DNA from: Promerops cafer
Lineage: Eukaryota > Chordata > Aves > Passeriformes > Nectariniidae
Reading direction: 5' to 3'
DNA: 64,000 nt
Assembly (NCBI GenBank): GCA_013398275.1
Contig: VZSE01011604.1
Location: 1,007,695 to 1,071,694 of the forward strand
Position numbers and translations under genes: made by a program. This document shows, in pieces, positions 1-12,335 of this stretch. The notes below the pieces were generated by a model. That model saw only the letters and a list, made by a program, of their open reading frames with translations, had not been told where the DNA came from and did not search any database. Numbering within the stretch: position 1 is the first letter of the stretch; every line of letters starts with the position of its first letter.

Positions 1-3000
1 ATCCCAATTTACATCGAGTATCTATTGATATTCTCAAACATACTCTTTTTCATTCTATTTCACTTCATGATCCTTCAAGGACTGAATACACAGGTGCTGA
101 ATTTTTTTTCAGATTTCAGGTAGATTTTCCTTCCTCGGGGTATGGAGAGCAGATTTTGAAAGCACTACATTTTCCTCTCTCAGATGCAGCCATTTCCAAT
201 AATAGCACTGTTGAAGAAGTTCAGCAATGGAACAATGTTTATTACTCATGAAGTTTGTATTCGTAGTCTCATAACATCTTCAGTAAAAAAACCCAGCTCC
301 GTGACATTAATTAAAAAGGAAATACTATGGAGTATCCTCTTAGAACTAAAGAGGGTTGCCCAAAATTTCTACAAAACAGCCCTTTGTCAAGCAAGTACAC
401 TATGACCACTCTTACAGCAAGTTTTCTTTCAGTTTTAAAGAGAAGCAATTTAGATAATTCATCCCTTTCTTTTATTTTTATTAATAAAACTGGACATCTG
501 CCATCAAAGTAACCATCCAAACTACATTAAAAGGATTTCACATGCAATCAGGTTTTGAACGTTAAACATCACCAAAAATTCCAGCAGTGATAGTACAGTA
601 GCTATGTAAAAAGAACAGAAAACATTAACAGCTGCTACAAGGGTAAGTAAGAATTTAGGAATAGACTACCACAATTGGACAAGGACCTGAATTTAGTGTT
701 TGATAACATAGCATCTTAAATTAGGATTAAATTCAAGGCATAGATTATTTTGACAATTTCCTTTTTGTATTTACCGAGTTTTTAGAAGTGTGGAAGGGCT
801 TGCAGACATGGAAAGTGTTTTAAAGCATTATATTATTACTATTACCTTTATATTATTACTATTACCTTTATTTGACACTAAATTTCTTTTCTCCCTTGAA
901 ATTTCAAGAGACAATGAGATTTAGTTCTAATTTCTATACCAAAAAAACCATTACTATTTTTAGCACAGGTGCCTACTAGAGGTCAGAGTGAAAGATTTCA
1001 TTTGGGCTAACATAATTACGTCGGGCTGCTCACTTATCACTGTGCTTATGGGAATCCAAGTTTACCATCAGATCCCAGTTAGAAGAAAATATATATTAAT
1101 TTGTAAGGTATCTAACAGCAACCAATAAGCAAGCAGTCCTGTTAATGCCTCTCAGTAATCAATTTCCATTTTAATCAGATTTACTGTCCTGGAAGATTGA
1201 CACATTAATTACTAAGTTGTCAAAAAATTTATGTCATCCCCTCCTGAAGAGCTCTCCTGAAGTCATGTCACATCCCACCCACTCAATCACAGCACTGGAA
1301 ACTGATCCGTGACCATCAGTGTCACCTCCTGACTGCACCTTGTGATGCTGCCACAGCTCATCCCTGGTGACAAAACTACAGCCCCTTGTAATACCAGCAT
1401 CCTACCCATGAGCAAAGAAATCCAAGAGCTACTGTGTCAGCATTAGGCATGGTCCCCAAACATGGACACTTCTACTTCCTCTAGAGCTTCTTTTGTTGAC
1501 AGGCTGATAGAACAGCTCCTTTTCTCAACAGCCTCCAGGTTGTACCCCACGCATGAGTTATTAAATTCACAATACATTACAAATTTTGAGTGTTTACAAT
1601 GCAGACATTAAAGACGTCATCCTACTGCGCTGGAAAGAAAGTGCACAGTCAGAAATGTTTTCAAACAGCATGGATTTCCTTATTGTACCTATCAAGCAAC
1701 GGACTACTCATGCTCTAGAGATCATATTTTCTCTTAGTCAGAATTTTCAATAAACACTTAGAAACTCCTATCACAACTTCTGCTGTAGGCTCAAAACATA
1801 TTTCTTCTTTATTCAAATCCAAACAATGATAACAAAACAGACTTACCATTTTTGAAACGGGTTTAACACCTCAGCAGGCTTGCAAAAAGGCTACTTAATT
1901 TCATCTTAATAAAATGTAGTGTGCAAGCTTTGAAATATAGGCCTTGATTAAGGATTCAGAATTTCTCCAAAGACCAAAAGAAGGCAGAAACCCATCGTCC
2001 TCTTCCAAGGCTCCAGAGCAGCAACTTAACTGTAGCACTGAATAATGCACTGTTTTCTCATTTGAGATGGTTTCTCACTCAGAAGGGAAGAGGTGGCAGG
2101 CAAAAGAAAAGGGAAAAAACTGATGCATATAATGACATTATTGAGTCCTTAAATCTAAATATTCTCTCAAGTAACACAGCTATTTCCCAATTTAACCTAA
2201 AAAGTAGTAAGTAACAGTAGCAGAGGAAAATCATCTTGTGATTACTATATAAAATTTTGCAGGTTTTATGCTGAATTGCTCATAACTTGGGAAAAACATG
2301 GTGTTATGACATGAGATGCTTGAAACTGAAACTAAATAAAACTCAAATTGCACTGGCAGGAGGTGGAAAGTTCAAAGTTCACATTAAAGAATACTGATGC
2401 AGATTCCTTCACCTGTAATAAATGATCTGAATCAAATTTGTAAGCATAGGTCATTCTTGATTTTACTGATGTGAAGGTTAGATACAGAGGCAACCTGGAG
2501 CACCATATATTCACTTCCAGTTACTATGAGAATTTTCCCAATATCTAAATAATTGCACAAATATTTACAGTTAAGCCCAATCTCAGGTTGTTTATCAATA
2601 AGTGCAATTCTTAAAGTTAAAAGAAATATTTAAAAAAAAAAATCAGTTGGCCAAAACATTTATTCAATTTTTCAATCATTCATTTTCAGCCATTGCAGAA
2701 TGAGATGTTTTCCTGAGGTACTAAGTCTCCAACCTCTCAGTCCCAAACATAACCAGCACCAACAAGCAGAACTTAGGCATGGAGTACATCCTGTACATAA
2801 CAGAGATTCTTTGTTTTAAAATACATATAGAAATTTCAGAAAAGAGATGTAGTTTTTTGGTCAACATGGCCTAGAATTTCTAATAAATATAAATGCAGTT
2901 TCCCAAGTTACTAGAAACATGGATTCCCCCTCTTAATTACAGCTACAGTTGCTGAGGAACTTGTACCCTGAGGAATAAACAGATGATGTACAGATGTCTT

Positions 3001-6000
3001 ACTGAATCCACCTTTTGCTCCAGTTTTTTCTTATAAACATTCACATGGTGGCTTCTGTATAAATGAATTTAGATGAGTATGATTATGATATTAATTATGA
3101 AAGGTAAGATAACAGTCATCAGTCTTCAGGTCTAGTCTACAGTAAATTGGCTGCGTCACTTAAAATTAAAAACTACTCTGAATTGATGCAATAATTATAA
3201 GACTTTATTTATGTGAGGCCTGAAATTAATTGTGCTAGAACCTACTGATCTCTACATACAGTAGATCTGTAACACCTCAAAATTACTGTTGCTATTGGTC
3301 TTTCAAAAAGTCATAGTCAAAATACTATTCAAATGGAAATGACATGAAAGCAAATTAATACTAAACCTAATGCAACAAATAAATTCTGAGATCACCATGG
3401 CAACTTTTATGACAATAATCATGAATTCTGTGAAAAAATAATTAAGTATTACTTTCATTGTAGCAATTCAACATATTTAAAATTGTGGCCATACTCCTTC
3501 CCCAAAATATTTCAGTGAAGATTACGTCTAGAAGATAATTTTACAGTCTCTAATTTCTGAGAGTCAAATAGAATTAATTGCAAAAAATAATACAACTGGT
3601 TCGGTGTAAAATGATCCTAAGCTACATACTAGCAGATCCGTGGCATCTAATTCTGGAAAAAAAAAAAAAAGACAAAACCAAACACTCTTTGCTCCCTATC
3701 CTCCCTCAGGTCTGAGGAACATTATTCCCCTTGAAATTCTGCCTGGAGCTGTGGGAAGTGATGGATGCATCATATCTTACTGATTTTTCTACATGCCTTT
3801 CTGACATTATCAAAAATGCTTGATGCATTGCTCCCACAAGAAGTGGACACAGAATTTTAGGGATTAAGACAATAGCAGAGATTGTTTCTCCCTGCTATGC
3901 CTGAAGTTCTCCAGTGAACCTGCTTAGTCCCTTTGGAAAATATTAAGTCCCCTGTAGAGTAAACCTTCCTCTGACTACAGGATAGGAGCTTCTACTCATG
4001 GACGATGTCTAACACTGGACATCTAAACTCATATCCAGCTGCAGTAGGACACATTCTGTTTTCCCAAATCCCCATGTTATCTAGTTGATTCTTCCTTTTT
4101 CACTATTTTCATTCCCCCAATGACAAAATTTCTCCGTCTTTGTAGCTTTTTTCATAAAAGGTAAAAGACTCAGTTTACTCTTCATCTATTCAGTCCTCAA
4201 GTATTTTAATATTCTAAACTTAAGAGAAATGGTTTATGCATATGAATTTACAACTTCTACAGAAATTCTCTTCCCATTGTACAATTTGTGACTGGTATTT
4301 CCTTTATGTAATTACATAAAACAGAGTAACTCCAACTGTTCCATTATTTTTCCAAGATCTACTTTAGATTACAGGCCTGTCATCTAGTTTTAAACTATTT
4401 ACATTCAAGCTTAATATTTGCTTAGTATTTCACACACTCTTGAAAATCACTATTAATAAAATAGAGCTTTGTTTTTTTCAATCCTTCTGCAACTTCTGGA
4501 ATGGATTTAAGAAGGAGATTGCTGATTAAAGTAAGTGTAACTTATCTGGGTTTCCATTAATTTTTTTATGCAGTTCTTAAATCTTAGATTTATGGCACTT
4601 AACACAAGAACCATCTTGATTTTGTTTAATATACAGTTCTTGTACACATCTGACCTCATTTCTCTTCTAACATGTTTGTGCTCTTGCTAGATTACTAACA
4701 GTTTACAGTTAAAAAATTAATTACAGCTACTTTGACCACTTTGGCAGCTACAAGAAAAGACTTTTTTTTTGATACCTAAAAAGCATTCTGAAATATTTTT
4801 TTAAGCATTATTCATACTTCTTCTATTTAAATATTGTCCAGAATTATTGGCCTCTCTCTATTGTTTTCAGCTTTAGATAAGCAGCTCCTTGGAATTCCAA
4901 ATATATTTACTCTTTATTTGCATTGTATTCTATTTGCTAAAAAAGCCATCTAAGGTCAAGTCTTGATGTTTTCAACTTACTTGTGTGTGGTACTCTGTTC
5001 TAAAAATCAATTTCTCCTCATTTGCTAAGATCAGGTCTCTGTAGCTTTATGATATGTCGGAAGCAGACTGGAAATAGAAAGTGTGGTTTAGAGCATATTT
5101 TGGTATTAGCTGCATGAAGTTTCTACCATTATCACCTTAAGAGAAGCCCTGTACTTACACAGCCTTTTTTCCTCTTACCCATTCTAATCTGTGATTATAA
5201 GTCAGACTGGAGGCCTGAAGCAGTCTCTAAATTATAATCCATCATGCATAATATCTGTTATGACATTTTCCCATAAGCAATTAAAGATTGTTTATGCTTA
5301 TGAATTGTCAGTTCCTTGAATATGGTAATGTCTTTTTTTTATTGTTGTTTTGGAAGAAAATATGTCCTTCTTAAAAAATACTGCAATGCTAACATGCTTG
5401 GAGTTTTTGAGCTCTTCAGTCCTCCTAGCCACCCCACCAAACAGGTTACACCAAATTCAGCAAGTACCAAGCTGGCCTCAGGGAACTGACTGGACACCTT
5501 CACCATCTCTTTATAATCTCTTTCTGTGTGATAGCAAAAATTTTGGAAAAGCCACATGGCATTTAGCACTGCAATGACAGTGACACTTATCTAGACTTCC
5601 CACTAATTTTAGGAAGTTCTCTTGCTTACATTATCTAGGGTTACTCTGAAATTCTCTCCGTAGCAGCAGTGCACACCTGGGGCACCGTGTCTGTAGGAGC
5701 TCCTGCTGAGGCAACGTGCCCCCAGTATGTGTTTACAAGGAGTGTTACAGACATTGCTGGATATCACACGCATACAGTGTAATGGTAAAACATTCTAAAA
5801 GACAAAAGTACAGAAAATACAGACACAGATTTTCATTGAGCAGATAACTGTCTCTCTATTCTAGAAATGCTAAATGCGAGACATAAACATTTTATGTAAA
5901 AAGTTTTATAAACTTATCTGCAGAACTCCAACCAAATTTGATACCTGCCAAGAAGGGACTGGAAAAAATTAATTCCAAATACCATAACTTACAATTTTTT

Positions 6001-6314
6001 TTCACTGTAATAACAATCTGGGCAATACCAGGCCTAATCAGAGCCCAAATATATAGAGGATCATAAGAAACATCTCTTATATCTAACTTTTTTATTCTGC
6101 AAAAGCTGAATAGCTTTTGTTTCTTTGGGAATACTTATTTGGGTATTAGAAGCAAAATTTATGGTACTAACATGACAGAAGTGAAGGTTACTGTTTTTTC
6201 TAATCTACATTGTAAATTAATCTACCCTGGAAAAATCATCACATTTTTCCAGAGCAAGAGATTATCAAAGCTTTAAAAGTTTATGAAGTTTATGAAGATC
6301 TCAACGCACACATA
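1..6314. other. AT-rich unique sequence, no gene recognised
   Basis: No recognisable transposon, RNA gene or convincing coding exon was found here. Local features are a perfect 20-bp tandem duplication (831-870), short A or T runs, and a somewhat GC-richer patch around 1240-1450 that has no long open frame. Two very short splice-bounded segments on the minus strand (1847-1878 and 2413-2465) are discussed in the findings and are not called as genes. Confidence 0.5.
831..870. repeat. Perfect 20-bp tandem duplication
   Basis: The 20-mer tattattactattaccttta occurs twice head to tail at 831-850 and 851-870 with no mismatch. The identity suggests a recent slippage or duplication event. Copy number may vary between individuals. 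Confidence 0.9.
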
Positions 6315-7399
6315 CAAAATGTCGAGCTCACAGCTGGATAAACACATCATGTGATGGGTGAGCAACTGGCCCACGGGTTGGACACAAAGGGTTACAGTGA
6401 ATGGAGTGACATCAGACTGGTGACCTGTCACTGCTGGGGTTCTGCAGGGCTCCATCCTCAGTCCTGTGCTCTTCAACAACTTCATTGCCAACCTGGACAC
6501 AGGACTGGAAGGGATACTGAGCAAGTTCACAGACAATACAAAACTTTGAGGAGCTGTTGACTCCCTCCAGGGTGGGGAGGCCCTGCAGAGAGACCTCCAC
6601 AAAGTGGATGGCTGAGCAATCACCAGCCATGTATAGTTCAACAAGTGCAAATGCAAGGTTCTACACCTGGGATGAGGCAACCCTGGATGTGTGAACCAGC
6701 TGAGGAATCAGAAGCTGGGAAGCAGTGCCATGGAAAGGGACCTGGGGGTCCTGGTCAATGGCAAGTTGAACATGAGCCAGCAGTGCCCTGGCAGCCAGGA
6801 GGGCCAAGCGTGTCCTGGGGGCATCAGGCACAGCATCACCAGCCAGGCAAGGGAGGGGATTGTCCTGCTCTGCTCTGAGCTGGGGAGGCCTCACCTCCAG
6901 TGCAGGGGGGAGTTTTGGGTGCCACAATATAAAAAAGACATTAAACTGCTAGAAAGTGTCCGAAGGAGAATGATGAGGATGGTGAGGGGCCTGGAGACGA
7001 AATTGTATGAGGAACTGCTGAGGTCACTTGGTCTGTTCAGTCTGGAGGAGACTGAGGGGAGACCTCACTGCAGTTACAACTTCCTCATGAGGGAAAGCAG
7101 AGAGACAGACACTGATCTTGTCTCTCTGGTGACCAGTGACAGGACCTGAGGGAATGGGCTGAAGTTGTTTCAGGGGATGTTTAGGCTGGATATTAGGAAA
7201 AGGCTTTTCAGCTAGAGGATGTTTGGGCACTGGAACAGGCTCCCCAGGGAAGTGGTCACAGCACCAGCCTGACAGAGTTCAAGGAGTGTTTGAACAATGC
7301 ATGGTGTGGCTCCTGGGGATGATGCTGTGAGGGGCCAGGAGTTGGATTTTGATTATCTTTGTGGCTCTCTTGAACTTAGTTTATTCTGTGATTCTGTGA
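6315..7399 (+). mobile_element. CR1 LINE, 5'-truncated, plus strand
   Basis: This is a non-LTR retrotransposon remnant of the CR1 family, the dominant LINE of birds. Broken frames encode the C-terminal half of the ORF2 reverse transcriptase: a degraded version of the GVPQGSVLGP..LFN region near 6430-6480, then ERDLGVLVNGKLNMSQQCP near 6735-6785, then a match to the RPHLEYCVQFWAPQ region near 6885-6935 and LGLFSLEE near 7030. The 3' end closes with attctgtgattctgtga at 7383-7399, the usual CR1 tail. In-frame stops and frameshifts make it non-functional. The 5' part of the element is absent, as is typical of incomplete reverse transcription on insertion. The start is placed where similarity to the CR1 pattern fades and could be off by some tens of bases. 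Confidence 0.9.
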
Positions 7400-8494
7400 A
7401 AATAACCTCTCATTTGGAAAAAAATCCAAATCTACATAGTGTTCAGCTACTCTTGCAAATCTTGCACCCTTTTAAATGTGTCTTTGACCATTATGCTTTA
7501 TAAAAGCAGAACTTACAATTTATACAGCCACTATGCAAGTCAGAAAAAATAATACTAGAACTTCATAAAAGAATTTTAGATGTATGAAGGCAGCAGAGAG
7601 ACACAATTGACCCAGCCATCCTGTACTGGATGGCGCTGCCACCTGCTTCCTGCTTGCAGGAAGTTCTGTTAAGTTGGTATTGATGAATTTTAATAGTCTG
7701 TTTTAAATCCCCTTATAACTGATTGTTCCACTGGGTAGATATTTCAGGCACACTGGACAGCTGTATTAAATGTTTTTCTTTGGGATTTGATTACTTACAG
7801 TACATTGAGTTTTAATGTATCAGCCTCTGTTAACACTGGATTGATAATATCTCGACTGGTTACAATCCAGAGTTATTACAACATGATTTGCAGGCTGCTG
7901 AGAGTAAGCTCTGGATTCTGCCATGTAAGTTATCAGAAATTCAATGTTCCTACATATCGCAGAAGAACAGAAAAAATCCATAAAAAATACAGCTTTATCA
8001 TACAGCTCAATTTTCAATAGGAAACACTATCTAAAAATAATGAATAAACACGACACATGCTGAAGTACAGATGCATGAAATAAAAAAAAATTCCAGCTGT
8101 AAAAGTCTTCATCTCTATACAAACCTTTCCAGTGCAGAGAACCACAATGAATTTTAACGGGTTAGTCCTCCTAGTGAAAGACTATTGCTTAATTCTAACA
8201 TCATTAACAATACTGTATCTACTGCAGCACAAGCAAACTCTAGAAGGTTGGCACCATCAGAGGTCACGACCTTCTGGTTAAGAATGCTTCTCTTTACCAT
8301 AAGCATTTTTATCTACCAACTACCTTTCTCTTTCTCCAGTCCAGTATTAATGTCGTACTCAGGCATCACTTATTTACAAATTGTAAGTAGCTATCTATAA
8401 TCTCAATAAAACCAATAGTTCTGAAAGGAAATGTTGGAATTGTTAATAAAAATACATGAAACTTTTATATAGTAGCATGCCAAGAACTGCTTAT
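7400..8494. other. Unique AT-rich spacer between two CR1 copies
   Basis: No transposon similarity or convincing exon was seen. The open frames on both strands at about 7787-8020 overlap each other and have ordinary AT-rich composition, so neither is called. Confidence 0.45.
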
Positions 8495-8832
8495 GGAATC
8501 ATAGAATTATTAAGGTTAGGAAAGACTTATATGAATATCAAATTCAACCATTAACCTAGCTCTGCCAAGTTCACCACTAAACCATGTCCGTCAGTGCCAC
8601 ATCTGCACTTTTTTTAAATACATCTAGGGATGGTGACTCAAGCACCCTGGGCAGCCTCTTCCAATGTTTCACAGCCCTTTCAGTGGAGACATTTTCCATA
8701 ATATTTAATCTAAAACTCCCCCTCAAGTCACAACTTGAGGCCATTTTTTCTCCTCCTATAATTTGTTGCCTGAGAGAAAAGGCTGACCCCCATCTTGCAA
8801 CAACCTCCTTTCAGGTAATTGTAGAGGTGCTT
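8495..8832 (-). mobile_element. CR1 LINE 3' end, minus strand
   Basis: On the plus strand this begins with the reverse complement of a CR1 tail (ggaatcatagaattattaag). It continues through the diagnostic CR1 3' blocks: ccactaaaccatgtcc at about 8574, gggatggtgactcaagcacc at about 8627, and acctcctttcaggtaattgtagagg at about 8804-8828. This is the 3' untranslated region and extreme end of ORF2. The match stops at about 8832, where sequence of a different part of CR1 begins. Divergence is substantial, so this is an old copy. Confidence 0.9.
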
Positions 8833-9610
8833 GCATGATTTCTAACACATTAACAATGCTTGCCTCTTTGCTACCACATGCATCTCCATCCCCTATTTCC
8901 ACTGAGATGGCAGGCCAAGGGACCTTGCTAGCACACCCTTCTTTAAATATTGGTATGATGTGCCCAGGCTTATCTCTATCAAGGCAGGTTTTATCCTCTT
9001 CTCTCTTCAAAAATTGTCTAAAACTCTTTCAGTGATCCCTGTTAACTCCTGAGCAATGGTCTTTTTCCCTTTTGAGGCAAGTGTACCCCCTGTCTTGCCA
9101 GCAGGCTTGGTGTCATGCAAATTGATCATCAAACTGATCATTTTGGCATCAAAAAGTTGTAGTGAGCCAGTGACACCTGGCTCAGAGACATGTCCTGGTG
9201 TGCTGGCTCTTCCTGCTTCTTCCCACATCACCCCCTGCAATTGGAAGGATAGAGGAGGACACTGCTGGTGCTCCTGATGCCTTAACCAGTCTTCCCAAGG
9301 CCCTGAAGTCTCTCATTTGCCCTCAGACTCCCTGCTGGGACTTCATAGCTGCCTACCTGGAAAATCAATGATAATAATCTGAGGGCTGTGCCAGGGTGAG
9401 GAACTTTCTCCTCATGACTTTAATCTGAGCCCCAGGTAGGCAGCTGATTTCTCAAATCTGGTGTGCATATTAGGCCTTCTGTTCCCTCCAGAAATGTTAG
9501 AGAATCCCTCATATTGTGCACCCTTTCTGCATGTTGGGCCTGTTTCAGGGAATGTCTCAGGTGTGAATGGTTATACAATTTCATTTTATATTGGGGTGCT
9601 GGTAGCATCT
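8833..9610 (-). mobile_element. CR1 ORF1 (esterase-domain) fragment, minus strand
   Basis: Minus-strand frames carry two blocks that I associate with the esterase-like domain of avian CR1 ORF1. One is EGTEGLICTPDLRNQLP near 9440-9495, resembling the GDSLL..GTEGPICRPD block. The other is GKKTIAQELTGITERVL near 9015-9065, resembling the GKRILAQELAGLIDRAL block at the domain's end. Order and spacing fit one domain read from 9600 down to 9010. The sequence has frameshifts and stops, so it is dead. It lies directly against a CR1 3' tail in the same orientation while most of ORF2 is absent, so it is either an internally deleted element or a second insertion. The segment 8833-9000 is less clearly assigned. 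The family call rests on remembered motif patterns. Confidence 0.7.
9347..9445. repeat. Perfect 14-bp inverted repeat with 71-bp loop
   Basis: AGCTGCCTACCTGG at 9347-9360 is the exact reverse complement of CCAGGTAGGCAGCT at 9432-9445. It lies inside the CR1 ORF1 fragment. A transcript could fold into a long-loop hairpin, but chance convergence in a decayed element is the simplest reading. Confidence 0.85.
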
Positions 9611-12304
9611 AAAAGTAATGTAGACATAATTTTCAAGACTTCTTGTAAAGATACTTTAATCTTGGGAAACATTAAAGAGGGAAGCACCTATTTCATTGAT
9701 AAAACATCATAAAGTTAACCAATTATGTTCTGTAGGATTTTACTTAAACTGAAATGATTATTTACCTCCTGATTTCCAAGATAACTTTCTCTCCTGTGGG
9801 AAAAGAAGAATGAGATGTCAGCATTTAAGCATCTCAATTGCAGCACTGCACTAATACAGCCCAACTCTGACCATTGTCTTAAAGAACAAAACTTCAGATT
9901 TTTTATATTATGCTGTTTTAAATCAGCATTGATTAAAAATACTTAGCTGACTTACTATGATGAGCAAAGATGTAGTAAGAAACTATTTCAGGCAAAAATC
10001 AATAGTATGTAGTCAGCAGAAGAGAACACCAACATTTAAGTCCATTTCCATGACAGGTTTTTTGCCTCTCAAATGATAAAAATAAATTGTATTATCCAGT
10101 GCCCATTCATCCACTTTCATTTCCAAATGCATTTTACTTCTTCAAATTTAAGGACATAGATATCTTCTATTTCCTAGCTTTGAAAATTTGTGCTGCGAAA
10201 AACACAAAATGCCATTTAACTGAAGTGATATTCCTTGGCTTATACCCTGAGCCATTAGGCTATTACACAGAAAAAGGGATGTCATTTATTTACTCCAGTT
10301 TCATTTTTAAAGAGCTGAATGAACACTAATTATTTCTCTTAAATAAAAAGCCCAGGCCTTTGACAAGTTGGATATGTAGCCTTTGAGCTGGCAGAAAAGC
10401 ATTTCAGAATTCCAGGCTGAGGTATGAGGGACTACAGAAGCTCTTTTGGGGAATTACAAGGCTCTTCTATCTCATTATTTTCCATTTTGGCTCGCTCTGT
10501 ACAATCTCAAGCTGAAGCGTATCAGTGTAATACATGTCAGGCTTCACCAGTCTGATACTTCAAATACTACACTGCGATGCCAATGCTCTCCAAGGGCCAC
10601 GTAAGAAGAAGAGCAGTTTTAAATAAATATTCTCCCCCACTATAATGTCTGTCCAGATCTTTTGAATTCAGTTTTCCACCCCACAGCAGAAAATACATGA
10701 AATTGCTGCCTACCTGTTCAGGCTTTGCAGTTCTGTAGCTGCATCACTCATCAGATCTGTACCACTTACCAAATAAAATGCTGTGCTCAGTGACTTGAAA
10801 CAGAATGCAAAAAGTTTCTGGGAAGCAAACCAAAACTGCTTTCATTACTAAAATTATTACACTTCACTCAAAAATATAAAGTAATAGGGAGCCAGTAGAT
10901 GATTTTACACATTCTTTGTCTTACTTCATCATACATGCCTGTCCTGGATAAATGAAGTCTGGATAGTTCCTCTGTAAAACACCTAGCCGTGATGTCCAAA
11001 AAACCCCAACAAGGAGCTAAAAATTACCTCCGTGTTAATCAGCAAAACTGTAAGATCTACACCTGCTTAAAAGCCAATCCAAGCAACAAAGCAAATGTAT
11101 CTGAAGAGTTCTCAGTTAAGTAGAACCCTATGTGAAAATCAGATTTTTCCAAGAAAAACAGTACAGAAAGAAACTTGTCAGTCTTCATATTTTCAGCATT
11201 TATCACCTTTGCAGACTGAGCAAGCCCCATTCAAACTGAATCAATGGAATATTTATAAAAACCCAGGCTGCTAGGTGGTGAACAAAAAACATTATAATCA
11301 CCAAAAATGTAGGTGTTTCTCTTTAAGCAAAATTACTTTGTAGTACTAAAAGCTGTCTAGAAGCAACAGAGTATAGTCATAAATGCAAAATAAGCAATGA
11401 CCCAAGTTTCAATGTTGACTTCACAGGCAAATGCACCAAAGGAACAAGCATGCTTCAAAAAATCAGTGGGAACTTGGTATTGACAAACCCTTTCTCTATG
11501 CAAACAGGAAATTTTGCAGAAAAACTCACTAAAAAATACTTTACCAGAAAATAACACCAAAGTAGTATTTCCACAATCTATCTTAAGTGCATGCCAACTT
11601 TTCATTTTTTCCCCTAAACAAAACTGACACTAAAAAAAATAATAGCTTTGTTTTAACAATCTCTTTTTCAGAGTAATTTTTTTTTTTTTTAATGTAGTCA
11701 CTGCATCTAAGCCTTAGGGATTGTCAAAATTAAGCTGCCTCCTCCCTTGTGAAACTTGTATTGGTATCAAAGAGATGCTGAGAAATTTATATTAATATTT
11801 CTTCCAGCCAAAAGGGCACATCAAGCTGCTTTATTGCCCTTGAAGGAGGAAGAAGACATATTTCATCCATTCCCAAAAGGATATATGCAGGTTTCCTATA
11901 TAGCAGAAGTATCAGAATACTTTATGACAGGAGTGGTATATTAACACCTTGCTGAACTAAAGAATGACTGCAAGAGATTTTGGGCCAAAAGAATCTTTCA
12001 TAACTGTCATTGAAAAAGCCTGTTCCTCTTCTTAGAGCTCCTTCTCTTGACCTTTGCTTAACTCACATTGAGATAAAGATGTTCAAATCAGTAATAGCCA
12101 TCTTGGAGAAAAATGAAACTTCTCAGTTCCTAGATTTTCCCAAAACTGATTTACAGCAAACAGTCCAAGAATCTGGGTGCCTACAAACCAGCTGGCTTGG
12201 AGGCAAAAACAAACAATAAAAACCTGTCATTGAACAATTTCTCTTTAGGCACATGCAAGATCTCAGAATGTGCTGAAATTATTGAACAAATATGGCCTAT
12301 TCAA

Positions 12305-12335
12305 CTGCAGATTCAGCTACTGCAGATTCAGTAGC
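12305..12335. repeat. Short imperfect tandem repeat with small hairpin
   Basis: A 15-bp unit (ctgcagattcagcta) is followed by a 12-base partial copy. The second half can fold, because GCTACTG at 12316-12322 pairs with CAGTAGC at 12329-12335 across a 6-base loop. No functional context was seen. Confidence 0.7.

Noticed and set aside
4974..5260. Several strong minus-strand donor-like sites (gtaagt) near 4978 and 5159
   Set aside because: The possible exons upstream of them are under 35 bases with weak acceptors. Such matches are expected by chance in this much sequence.
6691..7149. 152-codon plus-strand open frame as a possible gene
   Set aside because: It is part of the decayed CR1 ORF2 C-terminus (LGVLVNGKLNMSQQ, LGLFSLEE), not a host gene.
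9007..9240. 77-codon minus-strand frame as a novel small gene
   Set aside because: Its C-terminal block GKKTIAQELTGITERVL matches the end of the CR1 ORF1 esterase-like domain.
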